From an uncultured Clostridia bacterium (GTDB taxonomy: Bacteria > Bacillota > Clostridia > Oscillospirales > Ruminococcaceae): a stretch of 64,000 nt of DNA. Below, piece after piece: positions 9,706 through 19,468 of the stretch. How positions within the stretch are numbered: position 1 is the stretch's first letter; each line of letters opens with the position of its first letter. Location: positions 1-64,000 of the forward strand of contig CAMZIK010000003.1 of the NCBI GenBank assembly GCA_947307175.1. The letters run 5' to 3'. The notes beneath the pieces were generated by a model. The model was given only the letters and a program-made list of their open reading frames with translations. It did not search any database and was not told the DNA's origin. The position numbers and the translations under genes were made by a program.

Positions 9706-10305
9706 TTATCTATACAAGCCCCAGTCCGCCATATCAAGACGGATATAATAACCCTGCTCGCCATGGCAGACAGGGCAATTCTGAGGAACTTGTGTGCCTT
9801 CAAGGATATAGCCGCAGTTGAGGCATATCCATTTTGTCGTTTCATCGCTCGAAAAAAGCTTTCCGTCCTTTTGCAGCTGCGCCATTCGCTCAAATCGCTG
9901 ACCGTGGGTGCTTTCTATCGAGGCGATGTTCTCAAAGTCCTGTGCGATCTGCGCAAAGCCCTCATCTCTGGCGGTCTGCGCAAAAGCTTTATATATCTCG
10001 CTGCTCTCTTTGAACTCGTGTGATGCTGCCGAATCAAGTATGCAGGCTATATCGCAGCTGTCCTCGTCAACAGGGTATGCCGCCTGTATCTCGGTCTCCC
10101 CTGCTCCGTTTTGTTTGAGGTGGTCATAGAATATCTCGGCGTGCTCTTTCTCCTGATCTGCTGTGAAGCGGAAAAGGTCTGCAAGCATGAACTGCTTCTG
10201 GGCGATCATCTGCGCCTGCGCAAAGGTATAGCGGTTTCTCGCCTGACTCTCCCCTGCAAATGCACGCATAAGGTTCTGCCTTGTTTTTGAGCTGTTAAAA
10301 TCCAT
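9706..10305 (-). CDS. rbr: Rubrerythrin
   Basis: Ferritin-like N-terminus (FAGESQARNRYTFAQ...QEKEHAEIFYDHL) and C-terminal rubredoxin-like CLNCGYILEGTQVPQNCPVC. Confidence 0.93.
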   Translation of the reverse strand: MDFNSSKTRQNLMRAFAGESQARNRYTFAQAQMIAQKQFMLADLFRFTADQEKEHAEIFYDHLKQNGAGETEIQAAYPVDEDSCDIACILDSAASHEFKESSEIYKAFAQTARDEGFAQIAQDFENIASIESTHGQRFERMAQLQKDGKLFSSDETTKWICLNCGYILEGTQVPQNCPVCHGEQGYYIRLDMADWGLYR

Positions 10306-10318
10306 AGTTTTTCTCCTT

Positions 10319-11656
10319 TCAGACTGTCAGCGTTCCAGTGGGCGTTTCGACAAGCAGAAGTATCTGCTGTTCTTCGCCCGTCTCGGCGTTGATATAGACA
10401 AGCACGTTCCTGTCGTTTTTTGCTTTGCACTTGAACTCGTAGCACAGCTTCTCGTCAAGGTTATCTGTCGGGATAATGCACAGCTGAGAGCCTGTAACTT
10501 TGAGCTGCGGAGAAATTTTCTCCTGAGCCTTCAGCTTTGAATAAAGCTTTTTAGGATAGGAACGCTTAGTATGGTTGACAAGATAGCCTCTCTGGTCAAA
10601 ACCGAGTATCTCGCCGTTATCCATTGCGACAGAGACTTTGACAAGATCGGTATAGACGCAGGTGCCGATGTCGTTATAGGCGTAGTTAATAGTCATGACT
10701 CCGTCCTGAACATCTGAATAGGTCGTTTTCATAGAGAGCATACCGACATAATCGAGGAACTTCCCTGCTGCTTTCTGCGCATCTTCCCGTGAGAGCTTCT
10801 CCTCTCCGACATTACGCCATTTAAGAAAATAGGAAACATGTCCTCCGCCCTTTGTTACCTCACAACTTACGGTCTTGTCGGCATTTGTGAAGCGCCAGCC
10901 CGGCATCTTTCCGCCTACCTCGCTGATACTTTCAAAGTCGTTAGCCGAGGAGTTCAGAGCGATACAGCAGCGTTCCAGCGCCTGCTTTTCGCTCACCTGC
11001 GCTTCATTTGCAGTCATTTTCGGTGTCTTTTCCATGATGTTGTCCGAAAACGGTCCGTCATAGATAAGGCTGGGATAGTCGTCAAAGCTTTCCTCAAAGT
11101 CGGAAAAGCCGTCGATAACAGACGGAGTGCTGTCCTGCTTTTCAGGCAGGTCTGCATTTTCAAGATCTAACTCTCCTGCGGTCACCTCGTTTTCAAGTTC
11201 CCACATATCCTCCGAAAGCGTCTTTGAAAAATCATAGAGCTTTGAGATGTTGTCGTAATCCTTCTGCGAGACAGTCTTGTCCTTGTCAAGCTTTTTGGTG
11301 ACGGACAGCGAATAGTTGCCGACCTGAGACAAGAATTTATAGGTGTTGTCAAGCTGCGGCTTATCCATCGGCAGCTGCGACAGTGCAGCTTTTGCAGCGC
11401 TTGCCTGCTGATAAAGCTTTACCGCAAGATCTCTGTGCATATCGGGAGAATTTGTGTAAAGCTGCTTTTCAAGCGTTTCGCTCACATTTCTGCAGGCATC
11501 GGCAAGCTGCTCGACAGCGCTCGAATAGTTGTTCGCAAGTGCAAGTCTGCTTTTGCTTGCATCGTCCATAAGCTGAAAGTTCCTTGCGATGAGAACTATC
11601 AGCGCAAAGATCCCAAAGCTGAATATCCTTATTAGACAGCGTCTTGAGCATTTCAT
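10319..11656 (-). CDS. ypeB: YpeB-like germination protein with PepSY-type repeats
   Basis: Single N-terminal TM, coiled region, C-terminal repeats (SREDAQKAAGKFLDYVGM...); overall similar to YpeB. Start taken at MKCSRRCLIRIF. Confidence 0.75.
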   Translation of the reverse strand: MKCSRRCLIRIFSFGIFALIVLIARNFQLMDDASKSRLALANNYSSAVEQLADACRNVSETLEKQLYTNSPDMHRDLAVKLYQQASAAKAALSQLPMDKPQLDNTYKFLSQVGNYSLSVTKKLDKDKTVSQKDYDNISKLYDFSKTLSEDMWELENEVTAGELDLENADLPEKQDSTPSVIDGFSDFEESFDDYPSLIYDGPFSDNIMEKTPKMTANEAQVSEKQALERCCIALNSSANDFESISEVGGKMPGWRFTNADKTVSCEVTKGGGHVSYFLKWRNVGEEKLSREDAQKAAGKFLDYVGMLSMKTTYSDVQDGVMTINYAYNDIGTCVYTDLVKVSVAMDNGEILGFDQRGYLVNHTKRSYPKKLYSKLKAQEKISPQLKVTGSQLCIIPTDNLDEKLCYEFKCKAKNDRNVLVYINAETGEEQQILLLVETPTGTLTV

Positions 11657-11845
11657 TTTTTCATTCCTCCGTTCACGACTAATTTGTGCAGAAACACAGA
11701 CTTTATGCACGGCTCGGAAAAAGATTTAAAAATAATGTAATTGAAATGGCTTTCGATTTGTGATATAATATTTTTGTTTATAGTCAAAAAGCACGGAGTA
11801 TTCCTGCTTCTTGCTTCTGACCATCTTGCTTCCAGAGGGAAAGGA

Positions 11846-12982
11846 ATGGATATTGTGATATATCTTGATAATGCGGCTACGACCAAGCCGTGCAGGCAGT
11901 CTGTCGAAGCCGTAATGAAAGGCTTGGAAACTTTCGGAAACCCTTCATCGCTGCACAGTCTCGGACTTGAAGCGGAAACTCTTATCTCCGAGCAGCGTGA
12001 AACTATCGCCCGTGCTGTCGGCGCACAGGCAAAGGAGATATTCTTTACATCGGGTGCAACGGAAAGCAGTAACACAGCTATATTCGGAGCTTTCGCTGCT
12101 CACGGCAAGCGCAAACACCGTGTCGTTACAACAACAGTCGAACACCCAAGCGTTGCAAACCCTATCGGTAAGCTTGAAAAGCTGGGCTGCGAAGTCGTAA
12201 GACTCTCGCCCGATGAAAACGGACAGATAGACCCCAAAGCTGTACTTGAAGCAGTCAATGAGGATACATTCCTTGTCAGCATGATGCTTGTCAACAACGA
12301 AACAGGTGCTGTGTTCGATGTGGGCGGAGCTTTCAGTCTGATAAAGAAAAAGTATCCGCAGGTGCTGACTCACTGCGACTGCGTCCAGGGTTTCATGAAG
12401 CTTCCGTTTACAGTAAAAAAGCTGTGTGCGGATATGATCTCGCTGAGCGGTCACAAGATCTATGCACCAAAGGGCATCGGCGCTTTATATGTAAAAAACG
12501 GAGTTCATATCCCTGCATTTCTGCTCGGCGGCGGACAGGAAAGCGGCTTTCGCTCAGGAACGGAGAGCGTTCCGCTTATCTGCGGTTTCGGCGCAGCAGT
12601 AAAAGCGCTTGAAGGGAAAGTCGAGGAGAATCTCAAAAGAGCAAAAGCTGTTCAGGAGCATCTTGTGGAAAAATGCAGCGAGAACGGCGGTATCACGGTA
12701 AACTTTGCCGCAGGCTCACCATACATAACAAGCATATCCGTTGACGGTTTGAAATCAGAAGTACTCTTGCATTTCCTTGAGAAAAAGTACATTTTCGTTT
12801 CCAGCGGTTCGGCCTGCTCCAAGGGAAAGAAAAGCTCGGTGATAAAAGAGTTCAGAATACCAGATAAGCTGACTGACAGCGTTTTGCGCATAAGCATCTC
12901 GGCGGACACTACAACTGAGGACATAGATGCGCTGATGGCTGCACTGTGTGAAGCGCAGTCATCACTTGCGAGAATAAGATGA
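11846..12982 (+). CDS. Cysteine desulfurase (NifS/IscS-like)
   Basis: YLDNAATTKPC, SGHKIYAPKGIGALYVK, SSGSACSKGKKS active-site loop. Start at 11846 rather than 11741. Confidence 0.93.
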   Translation: MDIVIYLDNAATTKPCRQSVEAVMKGLETFGNPSSLHSLGLEAETLISEQRETIARAVGAQAKEIFFTSGATESSNTAIFGAFAAHGKRKHRVVTTTVEHPSVANPIGKLEKLGCEVVRLSPDENGQIDPKAVLEAVNEDTFLVSMMLVNNETGAVFDVGGAFSLIKKKYPQVLTHCDCVQGFMKLPFTVKKLCADMISLSGHKIYAPKGIGALYVKNGVHIPAFLLGGGQESGFRSGTESVPLICGFGAAVKALEGKVEENLKRAKAVQEHLVEKCSENGGITVNFAAGSPYITSISVDGLKSEVLLHFLEKKYIFVSSGSACSKGKKSSVIKEFRIPDKLTDSVLRISISADTTTEDIDALMAALCEAQSSLARIR

Positions 12983-13010
12983 TACAATAATATAGTATGG
13001 GGTGAATGAT

Positions 13011-13412
13011 ATGTTTATCCAGAATGGTATCGAGGGAATTGAAATACTTAGAGCTGAGCTGCCGCAGGAATTGCAGAACTGGCACAAGTTCGGAACGATA
13101 AACGATCTGCATTTCAAATGGGATCTTGATGAATGCAGCGGTGAGTTCGTGCGCTGCATTGATATGGCGCTTGCCTGCAATGGAAGCAGCTTTACGGTTC
13201 AGCTCTCTTTGTTCAATGTAAGCGGAAATCTGAGCTTTGATGCTGCAAACGGCTTTTTCAGCGGGCTTTCAATAGAAGAACGAACAGATGCAGGCTGTGA
13301 AAAAACAAGCAGGTTCAGAGTGTTCTCCGACGAACAGGACTGCCGTTTTGAACTGTTCTGCGAACGGATAAGAGCAGAGCTTTTTTCTGATATAACAAGC
13401 AGTATAGGGTAA
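13011..13412 (+). CDS. Hypothetical protein
   Basis: 133-aa ORF after nifS, RBS-like ggggtg. Confidence 0.6.
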   Translation: MFIQNGIEGIEILRAELPQELQNWHKFGTINDLHFKWDLDECSGEFVRCIDMALACNGSSFTVQLSLFNVSGNLSFDAANGFFSGLSIEERTDAGCEKTSRFRVFSDEQDCRFELFCERIRAELFSDITSSIG

Positions 13413-13789
13413 ATCAGAATTTAGTTTATTACTATGTATAAAGATGTGCACCCGAAGGGGTTTGGGGGCGATCGGAAAGCCCCCAAAAACAAGAGCTTTA
13501 CATCTGATGTTCAATCCGCCTTTTTGCAGGCGGCTTGAGGCGGCTGGCGTTACCACGGGGCAAGGGAAAGCCCTCTCTTACAGGGCTTTCCCTCTTGAAA
13601 AACAGTCCACAGGACTGTTTTTCAATTCACCCTTTGCCGTGCGCCTGACGTAAGGGATTTCGCTCTCTGCGGAGAGCGACGAGGGCGCTGCCCTCGACCC
13701 GCCACCTTTTTTTACGAGAAAAAGGTGGACGAAAAAACCTGTTTTTATGGCAGGTTTTCAAAGCCTGATTAGACCTATAAATTCTGATT
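13412..13789. repeat. Structured intergenic repeat element, family A copy 1, with 12-bp perfect TIRs
   Basis: AATCAGAATTTA (13412-13423) / TAAATTCTGATT (13778-13789); about eight internal hairpins; homologous to 34144-34545. Confidence 0.85.
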
Positions 13790-13819
13790 CATATGCAATA
13801 GATGAAAGGAAAGATAAAA

Positions 13820-14995
13820 ATGAAAGAGATAATACTCTGCAAATACGGAGAGATAGCGCTCAAAGGCTTGAACAAGAGTACCTTTGAGTCGATGATGATG
13901 AAAAGCATCAGGCGCAGGCTGAAAAAAATCGGCGAAATGAAAATAACAAAATCTCAGTCAACCGTTTATGTCGAGCCTCTGGACGAGAGCATCGACGTTG
14001 ACGAGGTTGTGGACAGGCTTTCTAAGATATTCGGAATAATCAAGCTTTGCCGCTGCTGCGTAGTCGAAAAGACAATGGAAGCTATCCTTAACGACTGCAT
14101 TGAATATATCCGTGACGAAATGGAGTCAGCACGGACATTCAAGGTCGATGCAAAGCGCAGCGACAAGAAATTCCCGTACAAGAGTCCCGACATATGCAAC
14201 GAGCTGGGCGGAAAGATATTGCAGGAGTTCCCGCACCTGAGCGTTGACGTTCACAAGCCTGATGTTATCGTGACTGTTGAGGTGCGTGAGCAGAACGCTT
14301 TCATTCACGCAGGCAAGCTTGACGGAGCAGGCGGTATCCCCGTCGGTTCAAGCGGAAAAGCCATGCTTCTGCTTTCGGGCGGTATCGATTCACCTGTTGC
14401 AGGTTATATGATGGCTAAACGTGGTGCGGTCATAGATGCCGTTCATTTTGAAGCTCCGCCGTACACCTCTGACAGAGCAAGAATGAAGGTAGAAAAGCTG
14501 GCAAAGATAATCACGAATTACTGCGGAGACATTGCATTTTACTGCGTGCCTTTCACCGAGATACAGGAAACTCTGCGTGACAAATGCCCCGAGGAACTTT
14601 TCACGATACTTATGCGCCGTCTGATGATGGAGATCGCACAGAGGCTTGCAGAGAAAAACGGCGCTCAGGCACTCGTTACAGGAGAAAGTCTCGGCCAGGT
14701 CGCAAGCCAGACTATGTACGCTATGGTCTGCACTGATGCTGCCTGCCGTCTGCCTGTTTTCAGACCGTGCATCGGACTTGACAAAACGGAAATAATAGAA
14801 ACTGCACGCAAAATAGACACCTTCGAGACATCTATCCTGCCTTATGAGGACTGCTGCACTGTTTTCACACCAAGGCATCCAAAAACAAGACCTACCCTTG
14901 AAGCTGTCGAAAAGGCACAGGCGCTCTATGACTGGGAGCCTATGATACAGAAAGCTCTCGAACAGACGACAGTGCAGATGATAAGACTCGACTGA
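13820..14995 (+). CDS. thiI: tRNA 4-thiouridine sulfurtransferase ThiI
   Basis: THUMP region plus LLLSGGIDSPVAGYMMAKRG PP-loop motif and ALVTGESLGQVASQT. Confidence 0.93.
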   Translation: MKEIILCKYGEIALKGLNKSTFESMMMKSIRRRLKKIGEMKITKSQSTVYVEPLDESIDVDEVVDRLSKIFGIIKLCRCCVVEKTMEAILNDCIEYIRDEMESARTFKVDAKRSDKKFPYKSPDICNELGGKILQEFPHLSVDVHKPDVIVTVEVREQNAFIHAGKLDGAGGIPVGSSGKAMLLLSGGIDSPVAGYMMAKRGAVIDAVHFEAPPYTSDRARMKVEKLAKIITNYCGDIAFYCVPFTEIQETLRDKCPEELFTILMRRLMMEIAQRLAEKNGAQALVTGESLGQVASQTMYAMVCTDAACRLPVFRPCIGLDKTEIIETARKIDTFETSILPYEDCCTVFTPRHPKTRPTLEAVEKAQALYDWEPMIQKALEQTTVQMIRLD

Positions 14996-15159
14996 CACAG
15001 CCATTTTTTGCTCAAACGGTTACAGGACGGTTAAGCTGTGACCGTTTTTCTGTTTGAAACAGAACGTGTTTTATAGTTTTCGGCACTGAGAAATTAACAA
15101 AAAAGCAACAAATCTACGGCGTTTTATGTGCAAATCGGAACAAAAGGAGTGCGTTTTTT

Positions 15160-15693
15160 ATGCAAATCAATAAAAATGACAATTCGGTAACAAAAACTAT
15201 TGACACCGTCGCCGAAGGTGTAGTAAAATATATGATACAGTCGGGTAAAAGTCTTTGCACAGCGGAAAGCTGCACCGGCGGAATGGTCAGCGAAAAGATA
15301 ACTTCCGTTGCAGGTGCATCAAAGATCTTTCTCGGCGGCGTTTGTAGCTACACCGAGGAGATAAAGCAGAAAATACTTGGCGTTAAAAAAGAGACTTTAG
15401 ACAAATATACCGTTTACTCGATGCAGACAGCAAGCGAGATGAGCAAAGGTGCAATGGAGCTTTTCGGGGCTGATGTCGCCGTGGGTATAACGGGTATAGC
15501 AGGACCTGGAGGCTGCGGAGATAAGCCCGCAGGTACGGTCTATATAAGCGTAAGAGACATAAATAACGAGATAGTCAGAGACATAAGGGTGTATGAGCTT
15601 TACACCGATCCTGACAGGGAAACTGTAAGGACGGTATCGGCGCACATAGCGCTTGAAATGATCCTTGAGCTTTGCACCGCAGATGCAGGATAG
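15160..15693 (+). CDS. pncC: CinA C-terminal-domain protein (nicotinamide-nucleotide amidohydrolase)
   Basis: SLCTAESCTGGMVSEKITSVAGASKIFLGGVCSYTEEIK...VGITGIAGPGG. Confidence 0.9.
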   Translation: MQINKNDNSVTKTIDTVAEGVVKYMIQSGKSLCTAESCTGGMVSEKITSVAGASKIFLGGVCSYTEEIKQKILGVKKETLDKYTVYSMQTASEMSKGAMELFGADVAVGITGIAGPGGCGDKPAGTVYISVRDINNEIVRDIRVYELYTDPDRETVRTVSAHIALEMILELCTADAG

Positions 15694-15704
15694 GATAAAA
15701 CACA

Positions 15705-16769
15705 ATGCCACAGATCAATGACTTCAGTATAAAAAGATACCTTTTCCCGATGAGAGAAGATAACAGGAGCGAAAAACTGCGCAAGATAGTCTTTCTGTTT
15801 TCAATAGTTGTCTTCATCGCATCGCTGGTCCAGCTGGGATTGTTTTTGCGAAACAAAGGGATAGAAGAGAATTACAAACAGGAGCTTCTGAGCTATGCTC
15901 CGCAGCTTGAAGACGATATACCGTTATCTCCTTCCTCACAGCAGCCTGCTCAGACACAGAAGTCAGACCCTTCGTCTCCTTCACAGCCCACAGACCCCAA
16001 AAACACAGCGGCTGAACGGACTGTTCAGCCATGGGCAGAAAAGCTGCTCAAAAAGAATAAGGACGTTGTCGGCTGGCTGTCAATACCTACGCATACCGAC
16101 AGCAAAGGCGATGCATATATAAACACAGCCGTTGTCAAGGGCAAGGACAATGACGAATATCTCTATCTGAACCTCGACAAACAGTACAGCATCTCAGGTA
16201 CGCTTTTTGCGGATTCAAGATGTACTATCGAAAAGGACAAGCAGTCAGACAACATCACCATTTACGGACACCATATGGGCTACATAGGAACAGGTCTGAC
16301 ACATATCCATGAATATAAGCAGGGCGTCGATTTCCTGAAGAAAAACGCCGTTATAAACTTCAATACAATTTATGACAGCAAAAATCAGAGGTATGCCATC
16401 ATCGGCTGCTTTGTTACCAATGCTTTCGAGAGTGCGGACAACGGAAATATCTTCAGATACTGGTCTGCTCAGGATCTTGAGGGCAAGACAAATGAATTCA
16501 ACGAGTGGATAAGCAATGTCAGGAAGTATTCGTGGTATTCTTCTGACATAAACTGCACCGACAAGGACGACTACCTCACCCTTTCTACCTGCTCTGACGA
16601 ATGCTGGGGCATCAGATGGGTAATAGTTGCAAAAAAACTCACAGCAAGCGATGACATCAAAAAGATAACCGAATCCTACAAGGAAAAGCCCGAAAGCGAA
16701 ATATACTTCCCTGCTGTATGGGTCAATAAATACGGCAATAAGAAGGTCTATTTCGGCTGGGATTTCTAA
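15705..16769 (+). CDS. Class B sortase
   Basis: N-terminal TM; TIYGHHMGYIGTG...LTLSTCSDECWGIRWVIVAKK (His, TLSTC Cys, Arg). Confidence 0.9.
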   Translation: MPQINDFSIKRYLFPMREDNRSEKLRKIVFLFSIVVFIASLVQLGLFLRNKGIEENYKQELLSYAPQLEDDIPLSPSSQQPAQTQKSDPSSPSQPTDPKNTAAERTVQPWAEKLLKKNKDVVGWLSIPTHTDSKGDAYINTAVVKGKDNDEYLYLNLDKQYSISGTLFADSRCTIEKDKQSDNITIYGHHMGYIGTGLTHIHEYKQGVDFLKKNAVINFNTIYDSKNQRYAIIGCFVTNAFESADNGNIFRYWSAQDLEGKTNEFNEWISNVRKYSWYSSDINCTDKDDYLTLSTCSDECWGIRWVIVAKKLTASDDIKKITESYKEKPESEIYFPAVWVNKYGNKKVYFGWDF

Positions 16770-16837
16770 GATCGGGATACACTATAATAAAAGGCAGTCC
16801 GAGGCTGAAGGCTGCCGGAAAGGTAATGTGACGGATA

Positions 16838-17785
16838 ATGAAAAAGGACACAAACAAGCACTCAAAGCCACGTACAAGCGGAAAGGCTGCCAGACTTACA
16901 GCTCTGGTTTGCATGATGCTGATAATGCTCGGAGCAGCAGGTGTGTTTATCTTTACGGGAAATTCTATCGAAACTACCGATGAGAGCAGTGAAGCTGAAC
17001 AGACAACTACCCAGTCCGAGTCTGTTACGACCACTTCGCAGACCACAACAGTTTCTGACACCTATACCGCTAAAGGACAGTTCCAATGGCATAAGGCGGG
17101 AATCGGTGAATACGATAGAGCAAAGGCAGATCAGACTGTTACTACCACAAAGGCTTCTTCGGAAACAACCACCGAGAGCAGCTCGCAAACAACATCTCAG
17201 ACTACAACGGCTTCTCAGGCAGCAGTAACTACCACTACGAGCGCAGCCCCTGTTACAACCACCACTGCAGCGGCGACCACCACAAAAGCTGTTGTCACAA
17301 CTCAGCCGACTACCACAACAAGACCAGCGACCACCACGAAAAAGGCTGCTACCACAACAAAAGCACCTGCCGCAAAGACGATTTACAATTCACCTAAGAT
17401 AAAGTATACCGCAGAAGAATTTGATATGCTTTGCTATGTCGTTCAGGCAGAAGCAGGCTACTGTGCGGAATACTATAAGATAGCGATAGCAAATGTCGTT
17501 ATCAACAGAGTAAAATCGCCGAGATTTGCATATGCAACGAACATAAAGGCTGTTCTCACCGCTTCAAATCAGTTCACAGCCATCTCCAACTACTACACAA
17601 AGGCAAACAAGCCAAACCAGAGCACGATAAACTGCTGCAAGAGAGCGCTCAACGGCGAGGATAACTCAAACGGTGCGGTCTACTATTACTCACCAAAATA
17701 TGTCGGCGGCGCAGTCGCTGCGTGGTTTGAGTCGATGCAGCTGTGCGTTGCGTTTGACAGCGCAAGATTCTTCAAGCCATGGTAA
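16838..17785 (+). CDS. Membrane-anchored cell wall hydrolase (SleB/CwlJ-like, Hydrolase_2) with Thr-rich linker
   Basis: N-terminal TM, TTT-rich linker, C-terminal MLCYVVQAEAGYCAEYYKIAIANVVINRVKSPRFA. Confidence 0.85.
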   Translation: MKKDTNKHSKPRTSGKAARLTALVCMMLIMLGAAGVFIFTGNSIETTDESSEAEQTTTQSESVTTTSQTTTVSDTYTAKGQFQWHKAGIGEYDRAKADQTVTTTKASSETTTESSSQTTSQTTTASQAAVTTTTSAAPVTTTTAAATTTKAVVTTQPTTTTRPATTTKKAATTTKAPAAKTIYNSPKIKYTAEEFDMLCYVVQAEAGYCAEYYKIAIANVVINRVKSPRFAYATNIKAVLTASNQFTAISNYYTKANKPNQSTINCCKRALNGEDNSNGAVYYYSPKYVGGAVAAWFESMQLCVAFDSARFFKPW

Positions 17786-17866
17786 AAAAGCAAGCACAAA
17801 ATATAGTGCAGGGCTTATGTGCAATATGCCCGTATATTGATTTAAAAGTTGTTTAAAATGCTGAAA

Positions 17867-17903
17867 AGTCAGGACTAATTTTGTATAGGTCTTGACTTTT
17901 TTT
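17867..17903 (+). terminator. Putative terminator
   Basis: AAGTCAGGAC...GGTCTTGACTTTTTTT. Confidence 0.5.
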
Positions 17904-17982
17904 GTTGTGGTGTTTACAATTAAATTGTATGTAAAAATTTTGAGCTGACAGCAAAAAATCATATCTTAAAAAGAGGTTTTTT

Positions 17983-19446
17983 ATGCAAGGCTTAACAAAA
18001 ATAAAAGGACTCGTGAAACGGATAGGCAAAGCTAAACTGTGTGCAGCAGGTGCAGTCTGTGCGGCAGCTGTCGTGATAACTGCAGCGTTTGTGATCTCAA
18101 AACCGCAGCAGCAGGGAAACGATATTAAAAGCTCATCACAGGCAGCAGACTCGCAGACATCACAGCAGCAGACAGGCAGCCTTGCGGTCATGACGTTTCG
18201 GAAAGCTCCCCTGAGCGATTATGATATGGCTCAGACCTATATCGGCTCATCGTCAGGAGAAAATAAGCAGGAAGAAACAAAAGAGGAAAAAGAAGATGAT
18301 CCTGAAACTGCGGATTTCAGGGTCGCACCTGAGGATAAAAGCTTCAGCTATTCCGACAATATGCCTGCTTCATCAAGGCTTTATGCTTCAAGAGATATAA
18401 GCAGCGAGTTTTTTACGGTAAGAGATATTACGACTGGCAAAACAGTAACTATGAACGCCCACGAGCTCGTCTGCGCTATCGTGTACAACGAGATCGGTGA
18501 CGGCTGGGGACAGGAAGCGATCAAGGCACAGGCTGTTGCGGCTTACTCCTGCCTCAGATACAGTGACAGCATTGGTATGCTTGAAACTGTCGGCATAAAG
18601 AGAAATTATACCGCCAAGATAGAAAGCTGTGTAAGGGCTGTCGAAGGTCAGGTAATGACCTATAAGGGCAGTATCGCTAACACGCTCTACTCTGCTTCGA
18701 CCGCTGGATATACCATACCTTCGGGAGATGTGATAGTTTCAAAGTATCCTTATCTGACCTGCGTTAAGAGCGCATACGACAGCAAAGACCCCAACTGGGG
18801 ACGAAAGACATCGTTTACACTTCAGCAGGTCAAAACAAAGCTTGAGCAGAGATTTCACATCACGCTGTCTGAAGATGTTAAAAACTGGTTCAGGATAACC
18901 GACAGCCGATATGGCAAATACATTTTCGGTATGTCGATAGACTCAAAAGCAAAAACCACAGGCAAGGAGATCGAAAGCCTTTTCGGACTCAGATCAAGAG
19001 CCTTTGAAATAAGCTATGCAAATGGAAAATTCACTTTCACTACATACGGCTGGGGACACGCAGTCGGTATGTCACAGTGGGGCGCATGTATGTATGCCAG
19101 AAACGGATACAGCTACGACCAGATACTAAAACACTATTACCCCGGCACATCGCTCAGTCTTTCCAAAGTGAGCCAGAAGGCTGTGGAAAGAGGAAAGAAG
19201 TCTGAGGAAGAACTGAGAAAAGAGGCGGAGACTGCAACTCAGACGACCGCAGAGAGCGAACAGCCTCCTGAAACAACAACCGAACAGCAGCAGACTCAGC
19301 CGAAGGCAAGTACGACTTTGAAGACAAGCGGACCCGAAGAAGAACAAACAACTGCTCAAACTACGGTCAAAAACGAGCAAAGCAGTTCCTCGCAAAGTGA
19401 AAAGCAGGCTGAAAAAGTAACCAAATCGGTCGATCAGACCGAGTAA
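17983..19446 (+). CDS. SpoIID/LytB-domain protein
   Basis: EAIKAQAVAAYSCLRY...YSASTAGYT...GWGHAVGMSQWGACMYARNGYSYDQILKHYYPGT. Confidence 0.92.
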   Translation: MQGLTKIKGLVKRIGKAKLCAAGAVCAAAVVITAAFVISKPQQQGNDIKSSSQAADSQTSQQQTGSLAVMTFRKAPLSDYDMAQTYIGSSSGENKQEETKEEKEDDPETADFRVAPEDKSFSYSDNMPASSRLYASRDISSEFFTVRDITTGKTVTMNAHELVCAIVYNEIGDGWGQEAIKAQAVAAYSCLRYSDSIGMLETVGIKRNYTAKIESCVRAVEGQVMTYKGSIANTLYSASTAGYTIPSGDVIVSKYPYLTCVKSAYDSKDPNWGRKTSFTLQQVKTKLEQRFHITLSEDVKNWFRITDSRYGKYIFGMSIDSKAKTTGKEIESLFGLRSRAFEISYANGKFTFTTYGWGHAVGMSQWGACMYARNGYSYDQILKHYYPGTSLSLSKVSQKAVERGKKSEEELRKEAETATQTTAESEQPPETTTEQQQTQPKASTTLKTSGPEEEQTTAQTTVKNEQSSSSQSEKQAEKVTKSVDQTE

Positions 19447-19468
19447 TATAAAAAATGAGGTGATCATT

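Noticed and set aside
13444-13653. 69-aa ORF within family A copy 1
   Set aside because: Lies entirely in the hairpin chain; no homologous frame is preserved in copy 2, so a coding role is unlikely.
16950-17370. Thr codon repeats as a CRISPR-like or tandem array
   Set aside because: ACN-rich coding linker; irregular units, no spacers.
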